Shown here piece by piece: positions 6,397 to 11,110 of a stretch of DNA of 14,526 nt. The DNA is from Baffinella frigidus (taxonomy: Eukaryota; Cryptophyceae; Cryptomonadales; Baffinellaceae), in the NCBI GenBank assembly GCA_026770585.1, contig MU646933.1, positions 97,451 to 111,976 of the forward strand, in the 5' to 3' direction. The notes under the pieces are model-generated. The model was not told the origin of the DNA, did not search any database, and was given only the letters and a program-made list of their open reading frames with translations. Each line of letters starts with the position of its first letter. The first letter of the stretch is position 1. The position numbers and the translations under genes are program-made.

Positions 6397-6485
6397 ATGC
6401 TAAGCATGGCCGGGCGGCAGGAGGAGGGGGGCGAGGAGGAGGGGGAGGAGCGGCGAAAGTTTCAGAAAGATCGAGACGACGGGGG
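6397..6485 (+). CDS. Candidate first exon, acidic/basic N-terminus
   Basis: In-frame ATG codons at 6397 and 6406; the second (GCATGGCC) has G at +4 and gives MAGRQEEGGEEEGEERRKFQ, then KDRDDGG. The exon ends at a strong donor, GG|GTGAGT (6485/6486), in phase 2. The acceptor CCCCAG at 7071-7073 is also phase 2, so joining restores GGG and continues into KAAHKESKEKDEG without a stop. The peptide is nearly all E, R, K, D and G, typical of nuclear or disordered regions; no domain is recognised. The EERRK motif recurs in exons at 9236-9350 and 9774-9847. The intron (588 bp) would hold a fold-back element and two (CT)n tracts. Confidence 0.45.
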
Positions 6486-6529
6486 GTGAGTCCCCTACAA
6501 CCAACCATGGTGCAAGCAACGTGCTCAAC

Positions 6530-6670
6530 CTTATCCGGGGAAACCTATTTTTCTTTCATTTGATGGCAATGAAAATTACTACACAATTCGTTTTTACTAG
6601 TGATATTAAAAAAATGTGTAGTAATTTTCATTGCCATCAAATGAAAGAAAAATAGGTTTCCCCGGATAAG
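6530..6670. mobile_element. Family A fold-back element, copy 5 (141 bp, perfect arms)
   Basis: The 56-bp arms (6530-6585 and 6615-6670) are perfectly complementary around a 29-bp loop. Outer end CTTATCCGGGGAAACC; core GCAATGAAAATTACTACACA / TGTGTAGTAATTTTCATTGC; loop TTTTTACTAGTGATATTAAA. AC flanks both sides (6528-6529, 6671-6672). The paralogous segment at 6897-6965 continues GCAACCATTCTC with no element, a clear related empty site with a single AC (6924-6925). Zero arm mismatches suggest a very recent insertion or active arm conversion. Confidence 0.9.
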
Positions 6671-6671
6671 A

Positions 6672-6753
6672 CCATTCTCTTTCGCTGACGCCGCCCAGCT
6701 TTCAGTTTTCAGTCAAGAGACTCGCTCTGTCTCTCTCTCCCCACCCTTCTTTT

Positions 6754-6800
<47 letters not shown>
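6672..6800 (+). repeat. Duplicated segment and (CT)n tract, copy 1
   Basis: CCGCCCAGCTTTCAGTTTTC (about 6690-6710) leads into CT-rich sequence and a pure (CT)n of about 42 bases ending near 6799. The same order recurs at 6925-7070. Confidence 0.85.
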
Positions 6801-6801
<1 letters not shown>

Positions 6802-6896
6802 ACATACTGAATGGACGACCATCGAAGCCCACTGTGTGGTGCGTATACGTTGGGAATAAACACGCGACATGACGTGTTTTTAATCGCGCGTTTCAG

Positions 6897-7070
6897 CCAA
6901 TCATGTTGCAATCAACGTGCGCAACCATTCTCTTTCTCCATCGCCGCCCAGCTTTCAGTTTTCAGTGAAGTAACTCGCGCGCTCTCTCTCTATCTCTCTC
7001 TCTCTCACACACACTCTCTCTCTCTCTCTCTCACACACTCTCACTCTCTCTCTCTCTCTCTCGCTCTCCC
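6897..7070 (+). repeat. Duplicated segment and (CT)n/(CA) tract, copy 2, empty site
   Basis: Matches 6502-6529 plus 6672-6725 as one uninterrupted stretch, then continues into CT and CACA repeats. It provides the pre-insertion state of the 6530-6670 element. Its CT tract forms the polypyrimidine run before the acceptor at 7073. Confidence 0.85.
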
Positions 7071-7073
7071 CAG

Positions 7074-7195
7074 GGGGAAAGCAGCGCACAAGGAGAGCAA
7101 GGAGAAAGACGAGGGGGCGGGGCGGAAGCGGGAGAGCGGCATCGGGGGAAAGAGGGGGCCCAAGGGTATCTTCAGAGACGACGCCGGCCGTGCAG
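7074..7195 (+). CDS. Candidate exon 2: lysine-rich, GKRGPKG motif (copy 1)
   Basis: Enters in phase 2 after CCCCAG and exits in phase 1 at GCAG|GTGCA. The peptide GKAAHKESKEKDEGAGRKRE is followed by SGIGGKRGPKGIFRDDAGRA. KRGPKG resembles a weak AT-hook or a short basic nucleic-acid-binding motif. The C-terminal half is repeated at 7254-7316 and 7429-7498 and less well at 7678-7772, all followed by GT in the same phase where intact. This makes it the best supported of the exon duplications. Likely nuclear; function unknown. Confidence 0.5.
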
Positions 7196-7253
7196 GTGCA
7201 TTTTACTAATTTTCATTGAAATCCAATGTTTTGAATTGAATTAGTTTTCCAAG
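7196..7253 (+). other. Candidate 58-bp intron made of half a fold-back element
   Basis: Begins GTGCATTTTAC and ends TTTTCCAAG. The inside (TAATTTTCATTGAAATCC, then TGTTTTGAAT) equals the right half of the family A element at 7513-7677. Flanking exon phases match (1 and 1). It looks like a deletion derivative of the longer element-bearing intron at 7499-7677. Confidence 0.45.
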
Positions 7254-7316
7254 AAGGAGGGATCGGGGGAAAGAAGGGGCCCAAGGGTACTTTGAGGGAC
7301 GACGCAGGCCGTGCAG
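7254..7316 (+). CDS. Candidate exon 3: GKKGPKG motif (copy 2)
   Basis: A 63-bp phase 1-1 exon: EGGIGGKKGPKGTLRDDAGR, then A. Spliced from 7195 it completes GAA (E) and stays open. It ends at the same GCAG|GTGCA donor. A length divisible by three and symmetrical phase mean it can be duplicated or skipped without frameshift. Confidence 0.5.
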
Positions 7317-7428
7317 GTGCACATCCCCAGATCTAATTTGACTAATGGAAACAGATATAATTTGACTAATGGAAACATACCTAATATGACTTATGGAAAA
7401 ATATTTGATTTGGAGCACCTTTTCGTGG
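7317..7428 (+). repeat. Spacer/intron with ATTTGACTAATGGAAACA repeats
   Basis: Three diverging units: ATTTGACTAATGGAAACA, the same again, then ATATGACTTATGGAAAAA. It starts at the exon 3 donor. No AG in the correct phase with a good pyrimidine tract precedes copy 3, so the downstream junction is unresolved. Confidence 0.6.
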
Positions 7429-7498
7429 AAGAGGGAGAGCGGCATCGGAGGAGAAAAGGGGCCCAAGGGTATTTTCAGGGACGACGCTGGTCGCGCAG
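7429..7498 (+). CDS. GEKGPKG exon, copy 3
   Basis: KRESGIGGEKGPKGIFRDDA, then GRA, keeps the KRES start of copy 1 (copy 2 has EGG instead). It ends GCAG|GTGCA in phase 1. Copies 1 and 3 pair, and copies 2 and 4 pair, so a two-exon unit with its fold-back intron was probably duplicated. The acceptor side is uncertain: AG at 7430-7431 would give phase 0, not the phase 1 expected after exon 3. Confidence 0.4.
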
Positions 7499-7677
7499 GT
7501 GCAATCTATCACCTGGGAAGATTTCCTAGGAAAACTGATTGCAACCGTTTCGGTAATGATTTAAACCGTTTCGGTTACGAAATTTACTACACAGAACGAT
7601 GTTTACTAGTAGTATTAAAGCGCACGTGTAGTAATTTTCATTGAAATCCATTGTTTTGAATCAAACCGGGTTTCCCA
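7499..7677 (+). other. Candidate intron formed by a fold-back element
   Basis: Donor GTGCAATC at 7499, acceptor TTTCCCAG at 7677. Fourteen bases after the exon the fold-back element begins, and its right terminus supplies the AG. Phase 1 on both sides. This is the arrangement expected for an introner-like element. Confidence 0.45.
7513..7677. mobile_element. Family A fold-back element, copy 6
   Basis: Ends CTGGGAA / TTCCCAG. Left core AAATTTACTACAC, loop TTTACTAGTAGTATTAAA, right core GTGTAGTAATTTTCATTG. The arms are decayed; ACCGTTTCGGTAATGATTT and ACCGTTTCGGTTACGAAATT form an internal direct duplication on the left. The right arm is shared with the small intron at 7196-7253. Confidence 0.7.
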
Positions 7678-7772
7678 GAAGGAGGGGTCGGGAAGAAGAG
7701 GGCCCCAAGGGTTCTTGGAGCCGTTTGTGCGGTCGTTTGTCCCTTTTTGGCCCAAGACACATGAAAAATTGA
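7678..7772 (+). CDS. GPKG exon, copy 4 (decayed terminal exon)
   Basis: After TTTCCCAG the phase 1 frame reads EGRGREEEGPKGSWSRLCGR and on to a TGA at 7770-7772. Small indels relative to copy 2 cancel before GPKG, so that motif is retained but the RDDAGRA end is lost. It would be the terminal exon if the chain 6397-7772 is transcribed. Confidence 0.35.
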
Positions 7773-7842
7773 CTTTTAAAATACCCCCCCTAGAGCCCTC
7801 CGTGGGAAGCTGGGCGCGCAGGTTCTGGGGATACATTCCCGT

Positions 7843-7901
7843 GTAAGATGGCCGGAGCGACTTTATCCCAGGGGAATATAAAGTCACTCCGGTCATCCTA
7901 C
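7843..7901. repeat. Hairpin with AAAGTCACTCCGGTCAT arms
   Basis: 24-bp arms (GGCCGGAGCGACTTTAT / ATAAAGTCACTCCGGTCATC) with three mismatches and an 11-bp loop. Additional single arms occur at about 7904-7930, 8106-8118 and 13034-13055, and the related TTCACTCCGGTCA is at 13256. A dispersed arm that pairs locally in various combinations. Confidence 0.75.
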
Positions 7902-7943
7902 GGTCATCTTGTAAAGTCACTCCGGTCATATTTTTCATGCAAA

Positions 7944-8091
7944 AAGCTAACGCCAGAGAGGTACTTAGAGCCTACGGATTGCCTACGGTAGGAGCCCCCC
8001 TCCTACGAATTTTAAAGACCTGTTTGTTTTAAACGTCGTAGGAGGAGGGGGGGTTCCTACCGTAGGCTAGGGGGTCCGCTGGCGTTAGCTT
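7944..8091. mobile_element. Fold-back element with GTAGGAG arms, nested
   Basis: Termini AAGCTAACGCC / GGCGTTAGCTT and inner arms CCTACGGTAGGAGCCCCCC / GGGGGGGTTCCTACCGTAGG around a short centre near 8010-8035. It sits between an inverted pair of the CTCCGGTCA arm (7912-7929 and 8106-8118), so it appears nested in a larger palindrome. No coding capacity. Confidence 0.75.
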
Positions 8092-8192
8092 CTGGCATTA
8101 CTGTAAGGCCGGAGTGACTTGACCCCGGAGCAATCTCACCCGGGAAGATTACTAAATGTACCATCACTTTTATGCGATGTAAGGCATGCGGT

Positions 8193-8340
8193 GCAATGAA
8201 TGAGATTCTAGTACCAATCGTTTAGATGGACTGTATCGCCACTCTCCTGTAGTACGCACCCCCCGAACCACTTAGCAGCCACCGGGGGCTTCACGGGTAC
8301 AGTCGATCTAAACGATTTGTACTGGAATCTTATCCATTGC
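8193..8340. mobile_element. Fold-back carrying a fragment of unit U
   Basis: 43-bp arms (GCAATGAATGAGATTC to GACTGTA, and the reverse) with five mismatches. The centre contains GCCACTCTCCTGTAGTACGC followed by ACCCCCCGAA, which matches the tail and joint of unit U at 1927-1956 (GCCACTCTCTTGTGGTACAC). A piece of that unit lies between the inverted arms. A second nested pair, ACCACTTAGCAGC / GCTGCTAAGTGGT, links the centre to 8390-8408. Confidence 0.7.
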
Positions 8341-8448
8341 CCTAGAACCTCACCGGAATTTCACCTTGAATTCAAGGTGAAACGGTCCTCAGTCGCTGCT
8401 AAGTGGTCCACTGCAAAGATCGCAGCATCGAATAAAGAGGTTTCAAAG

Positions 8449-8506
8449 ACAGGGTTCAGGGTTCAGGGTTTAGGATTTAGGGTTCAGGGTCAGGTTTTAG
8501 GTTTTG
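8449..8506 (-). repeat. Telomere-like patch in opposite orientation
   Basis: GGGTTCAGGGTTTAGGATTTAG-like units with the G-rich strand on plus, opposite to all larger arrays in the window. Only about eight degenerate heptamers. It may mark a local inversion. Confidence 0.75.
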
Positions 8507-8535
8507 CTAAGTGGATGCCCAAGATGAACCGAGAA

Positions 8536-8583
8536 GGTCAACTTGAGGATTTTTGGTCAACCTGAGTGAGGCAGAGCTTAACA
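8536..8583. repeat. Dispersed GTCAACTTGAG repeat, copy 1
   Basis: GTCAACTTGAGGATTTTTGG and then TGAGGCAGAGCTTAAC. A related copy at about 10066-10112 reads GTCAACTTGAGAATTGTTCG and ends ACTGAGGCAGAGCTAGG. No coding reading is shared. Confidence 0.65.
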
Positions 8584-8658
8584 GTCCTGAGCAGACACTC
8601 TACAGTTGAACCTATGCGAGCAGGTTGGATCTTCTCAGGTGGATGGCGCGTGGATTTT

Positions 8659-8798
8659 ATCTCGAAAGAAAACTGAATCAGTTCCTTTTCAATAGGAGGT
8701 TGAATAGGAGAAATTAGTTAGGGCATAGTACATGTAAGAAGGCCTCCTAATTAAATGACGCCGCTAATTAGGGAACTGATTCAGTTATCTTTCGAGAT
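8659..8798. mobile_element. Fold-back element with TTTCGAGAT termini
   Basis: 27-bp arms (ATCTCGAAAGAAAACTGAAT plus CAGTTCC and its reverse) with one mismatch, extending weakly to TTTTATCTCG / CGAGATGAGA. Length about 140 bp, similar to family A, but without the family A core. Non-coding. Confidence 0.75.
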
Positions 8799-8884
8799 GA
8801 GATTGTTTGAATCCTGTACACTCAATCCTGCGCGGGCAGGTTTGATGCTGTGAGGTCCGAACCTGCGCGAATCCGCTCAAGTCC

Positions 8885-8977
8885 ACTGTGCTTCTAAAGC
8901 CAACCGTGCTCCTAAAGTCAATCGTGCCCATAAAGCCAATCGTGTCTAAAGTCAATCGTGCCTAAAGTCAATCCTGC
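8885..8977. repeat. Minisatellite of CTAAAGTCAATCGTGC units, array 1
   Basis: Five to six units of 16-18 bp with drift (AAAGCCAACCGTGC, AAAGTCAATCGTGC). It runs directly into a candidate acceptor and exon at 8986/8987. The same order recurs at 9174-9235, so minisatellite and exon were duplicated together. Confidence 0.85.
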
Positions 8978-8986
8978 TCAGGGCAG

Positions 8987-9079
8987 GGACACCGGAGGGT
9001 TCAGGGGGGGACAAAAAGGCAGCCGCGGAGGAGCTCAGAGGAGACCCAACCCGAAAGTTGATTTCACAGTTGAAATCAT
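8987..9079 (+). CDS. Charged exon K, copy 1 (truncated)
   Basis: After GGGCAG the phase 1 frame gives GTPEGSGGDKKAAAEELRGD and stops at TAG (9077-9079). The first half matches copy 2 (GTPEGSGEDKKAAAEERRKR) in sequence and phase; after AAAEE it diverges. It is probably a truncated duplicate. Confidence 0.4.
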
Positions 9080-9173
9080 AGGAAAAATTACTATGGCATA
9101 GGTAAATTTACTTTTGAATTCTAATTAAATCAATTAGCAGAGGTAGGGGAGCGGAACGGAGGAGCGCAGAAAC
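9080..9173. other. AT-rich spacer
   Basis: Contains GAAAAATTACTATGG near 9081, faintly like the family A core, and GAGGAGCGCAGAAACTC before the next minisatellite. Nothing else supportable. Confidence 0.3.
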
Positions 9174-9230
9174 TCAATCGTGCCTAAATCGTGGCTAAAG
9201 TCAATCGTGCCTAAAGTCAATCGTGCTCGG
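9174..9230. repeat. Minisatellite of CTAAAGTCAATCGTGC units, array 2
   Basis: Three to four units like 8885-8977, ending in TCGTGCTCGGGGCAG ahead of the second charged exon. Confidence 0.85.
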
Positions 9231-9235
9231 GGCAG

Positions 9236-9350
9236 GGACACCGGAGGGTTCAGGGGAGGACAAAAAGGCGGCCGCGGAGGAGCGGCGGAAGCGGGAGCAA
9301 CTTGAAAAGCAGGACAGGCACGAGGTCGCACGATTCCCAGCTCTCTCCGC
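9236..9350 (+). CDS. Charged helical exon K, copy 2
   Basis: A 115-bp exon between GGGGCAG (9235) and CCGC|GTAAAG (9350/9351); enters phase 1, exits phase 2. The peptide GTPEGSGEDKKAAAEERRKR is followed by EQLEKQDRHEVARFPALS. The AAAEERRKREQLEKQDR part is strongly helix- or coiled-coil-like and ends in a hydrophobic FPAL. Copies at 8987 and 9774 share the phase. Without splicing the frame stops directly at TAA (9352-9354), so the donor matters. No named family recognised; probably an internal piece of a charged nuclear or cytoskeletal protein. Confidence 0.45.
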
Positions 9351-9417
9351 GTAAAGTTGGGCGCGTAGATATTTCGCCCCTCCCCAAATTTCACAGGTGA
9401 ATTTTGACACCCCTCGA
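9341..9417. mobile_element. Family D fold-back, left half only
   Basis: CTCTCCGCGTAAAGTTGGGC, then GATATTTCGCCCCTCCCC and TTTCACAGGTGAATTTTGAC match the left arm of the complete element at 9837-9981. The right arm is absent; instead GAGGTCGCACGATTCCCAG, a copy of exon sequence at 9322-9340, follows at 9420. Confidence 0.7.
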
Positions 9418-9481
9418 TGAGGTCGCACGATTCCCAGGGGATATGGCGTGTCCAACTTTGCCCAACTTAGGAGCAGGGGCT

Positions 9482-9579
9482 ACGTTACACATTAAATACA
9501 TTATACGTGTGGACGTTACACATTAAATACATTATACGTTACACATTAAATACGTTACACATCAAATACTTTATACGTT
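9482..9579. repeat. Minisatellite of ACGTTACACATTAAATAC units
   Basis: Four to five units ACGTTACACATTAAATAC with or without ATTAT inserts. AT-rich; no gene. Confidence 0.85.
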
Positions 9580-9648
9580 TGTTTTGTGGCATGCTCAACT
9601 TTGCTCGGAAAGACCTCGAGGAGCGGAGCGGACCACTCGCCCTTGGAG

Positions 9649-9757
9649 GTGGCTCAAATAGTTCTCTGGGGCATTTTCGATTTACCTTGGATCGGGGTCA
9701 AACGTGACCCCGACCCAAGGTAAAATCGAAGACCTCCCAGGGCACTATTTGAGCCAC
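9649..9757. repeat. Fold-back with almost no loop
   Basis: Arms from GTGGCTCAAATAG to GGGGTCA (9694-9700) pair with TGACCCC (9705-9711) through CTATTTGAGCCAC, with a 4-bp centre and a few indels. GGAGCGGAG occurs on both outer sides (near 9622 and 9776), which may be a target duplication or a larger duplicated flank. It separates the start of charged exon copy 3 from any acceptor. Confidence 0.8.
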
Positions 9758-9773
9758 TTGGGAGGGCTGGTGG

Positions 9774-9847
9774 GAGGAGCGGAGGAAGCGGGAACAACTG
9801 GACAAGCAGGACAGGCACGAGGTGGCGCAGTTCCCCGCTCTCTCCGA
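9774..9847 (+). CDS. Charged helical exon K, copy 3 (5' end lost)
   Basis: EERRKREQLDKQDRHEVAQF, then PALS, exits at CCGA|GTAAAT (9847/9848) in phase 2, like copy 2. Substitutions relative to copy 2 (E/D, R/Q) are conservative and several codons differ synonymously. The DKKAAA start is missing; the upstream side is the fold-back at 9649-9757. Confidence 0.4.
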
Positions 9848-9981
9848 GTAAATTCGAGCACGTTGATATTTCGCCCCTCCCCCAATTTTACCAGTGAATT
9901 TTGACACCCCTCCATGAAATTCGCCTGTGAAATTGGGGGGGGGGCGAAATTTCTACGTGCCCAATTTTACTCGGACAGAGC
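9837..9981. mobile_element. Family D fold-back element, complete
   Basis: Arms GCTCTCTCCGAGTAAATT / AATTTTACTCGGACAGAGC and ATTTCGCCCCTCCCCCAATT / a G-run followed by GCGAAAT give about 145 bp. A half copy lies at 9341-9417 at the same position relative to the charged exon. The left arm supplies a GTAAAT donor and the right edge supplies CGGACAG, so the whole element could act as an intron. Confidence 0.75.
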
Positions 9982-10137
9982 TAGGGTTCCCAGCGCTGTC
10001 TGAGCCTTTTTCGGCTCGGGCTCGTTCTCGCTCTAAAGTTGACGGGGTTGTACCGCAAACTCAGAACGTCAACTTGAGAATTGTTCGTCAACTCAACTGA
10101 GGCAGAGCTAGGTTTCTTCAGTTTCTCAATTATTTTA

Positions 10138-10149
10138 ATGGCTGGTCAG
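10138..10149 (+). CDS. Candidate 4-codon start exon (MAGQ)
   Basis: ATGGCTGGTCAG followed by GTAAGA, an excellent donor at 10150. In phase 0 it joins to the exon at 10264 (CTACAG acceptor) to give MAGQ then REVRQRMEEEEQRSRQ. The candidate start at 6406 also begins MAG. Very small, so confidence rests on the donor and phase match. Confidence 0.3.
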
Positions 10150-10263
10150 GTAAGAATCCCGTTTTCCAGTCTGTTTTGATTGAAATTGAACATGTGCCCG
10201 GGTGGGTCTGCAGAGGCTTGCTTTTAACATCCAAACCATTTCTTACTTTTCGTTGATCTACAG
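10150..10263 (+). other. Candidate 114-bp intron
   Basis: GTAAGA at the start; TTTCTTACTTTTCGTTGATC then TACAG at the end. The middle (TTGAAATTGAACATGTG to GTGGGTCTGCAG) is homologous to 10497-10530, where GTGGGTCTGCAG is itself the acceptor. About 50 bp after that AG therefore appear to have been added here, shifting the acceptor downstream. Confidence 0.4.
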
Positions 10264-10362
10264 AGGGAGGTGAGGCAGAGGATGGAAGAGGAAGAACAAC
10301 GCTCGCGCCAGGAGGCTGAATCTTCCACGCAAACGTTCCGTAATTGTCAATGTACATATTAG
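10264..10362 (+). CDS. Charged exon E, copy 1
   Basis: REVRQRMEEEEQRSRQEAES, then STQTFRNCQCTY and TAG at 10360. The first 19 residues match copy 2 (REARQNKEEERSRQEAEA) with one extra residue. Predicted single alpha helix with alternating charge. The end after EAES has no counterpart and may be read-through beyond a lost donor. Confidence 0.4.
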   Translation, partial: REVRQRMEEEEQRSRQEAESSTQTFRNCQCTY

Positions 10363-10376
10363 ACGAAGGTTAAACA

Positions 10377-10510
10377 GATTCCTCAATAATGTTCAATTAT
10401 TGGGAACAATTCATTGTTGGGAATAATTAATCCCTGAATAATGTTAATTATTGTTGAAATTGATGTTGATTGTTGTTAAAATTGAGTCAATTATGGTTGA
10501 AATTGAGCGT
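10377..10510. repeat. AT-rich imperfect repeats with AATAATGTT / GGGAA motifs
   Basis: CAATAATGTTCAATTATTGG and related strings (GGGAATAATTAATCCC, GAATAATGTTAATTATTG) form several small overlapping hairpins and direct repeats. TTGAAATTGA near 10497 begins the homology to the upstream intron. Confidence 0.6.
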
Positions 10511-10530
10511 GTTTTGGTGTGGGTCTGCAG

Positions 10531-10596
10531 AGGGAGGCGCGGCAGAACAAAGAGGAGGAACGCTCGCGCCAGGAAGCTGAGGCCGCTATGCCACAG
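10531..10596 (+). CDS. Charged exon E, copy 2
   Basis: A 66-bp, phase 0-0 exon after GTGGGTCTGCAG and before CACAG|GTCTGC: REARQNKEEERSRQEAEAAM, then PQ. Joining to 10810 gives PQ-EDRDALEAFRLAAMLNR in frame. Highly charged helix; no named family. Confidence 0.45.
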
Positions 10597-10809
10597 GTCT
10601 GCTCTACACCCTACACCCTACACCCTACACCCTACACCCTACACCCTACACCCTACACCCTACACCTCACACCCTGCACCCTGCACCCTGCACCCTGCAC
10701 CCTACACCCTACACCCTACACCCTACACCCTACACCCTACACCCTACACCCTACACCCTGCACCCTACTCCCTTAACCTTGAACCCTCAACCGAAACCTC
10801 GAAACACAG
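10597..10809 (+). other. Candidate intron composed of a CACCCTA satellite
   Basis: GTCTGC donor, then about 25 CACCCTA/CACCCTG heptamers (10605-10770), a short degenerate end and the acceptor AAACACAG. Length 213 bp; phase 0 on both sides. A telomere-like satellite seems to lie within a transcribed region. Confidence 0.4.
10605..10800 (+). repeat. CACCCTA array with CACCCTG variants
   Basis: About 25 heptamers; a block near 10675-10700 has switched to CACCCTG and reverts to CACCCTA, showing local spread of a variant. Same unit as 4410-4539. Confidence 0.95.
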
Positions 10810-10859
10810 GAAGACAGGGATGCTCTGGAGGCCTTTCGCCTCGCTGCGATGCTCAACCG
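10810..10859 (+). CDS. Exon F, copy 1 (EDRDALEAFRLAAMLNR)
   Basis: Phase 0 after AAACACAG; EDRDALEAFRLAAMLNR with an amphipathic AFRLAAML helix. It ends at a weak possible donor CCG|GTCCTC (10860), just before a CT tract. A second copy at 11113 repeats AFRLAAMLNR with synonymous differences (GCC/GCT, GCT/GCC). Confidence 0.4.
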
Positions 10860-10861
10860 GT

Positions 10862-10862
10862 C

Positions 10863-10906
<44 letters not shown>

Positions 10907-11110
10907 GTCTCTCCCTCTACCCCTCTCTTTCTCTGTGTGTTCGTGTGTGTGTCTCTCTCCGACTCTCTCTCTCTCTCTCTCTCTCTCTTTCTGCTCTCTC
11001 TCTCTCGCTCTCTCTCGATCTCTCTCTCTGCTCTTTGTCTCTCTCTCTCTCACTCTCCATGTTCGTGAATGTGTGTGTGTGTGTGTGTGTATGTGTGTGT
11101 GTCTCTCGCT
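10862..11110 (+). repeat. (CT)n and (TG)n microsatellites
   Basis: Long imperfect CT tracts with a TG-rich patch near 10936-10952 and a purer (TG)n at 11068-11102. Pyrimidine-rich on plus, located between the two copies of exon F, ending CTCTCGCTAG, a plausible acceptor. Confidence 0.95.

Larger units (their letters stand above)
6486..7073 (+). other. Candidate intron, 588 bp, built from repeats
   Basis: Starts GTGAGT and ends in a (CT)n tract followed by CCCCAG. Its content is a segmental duplication (6502-6725 and 6897-6985), a 141-bp perfect-arm fold-back present in only the first copy, and two CT microsatellites. Phase matches the flanking exons. Confidence 0.4.

Noticed and set aside
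7317-7428. CRISPR-like array of ATTTGACTAATGGAAACA
   Set aside because: Only three diverging adjacent units with no regular spacers, in a eukaryotic context.
7615-7938. 107-codon minus-strand frame with repeated MTGVTL
   Set aside because: MTGVTL is the minus-strand reading of the repeated AAAGTCACTCCGGTCAT arm; the frame also crosses the family A core.
9057-9135. A seventh family A element
   Set aside because: Only GAAAAATTACTATGG vaguely resembles the core; there is no paired arm or ACTAGT loop.
10451-11068. Longest open frame (205 codons), YTLHPTP repeats then poly-SL
   Set aside because: Translates a CACCCTA satellite and CT microsatellite; the heptamer array is open in all frames. Exon pieces within it are read in other frames.
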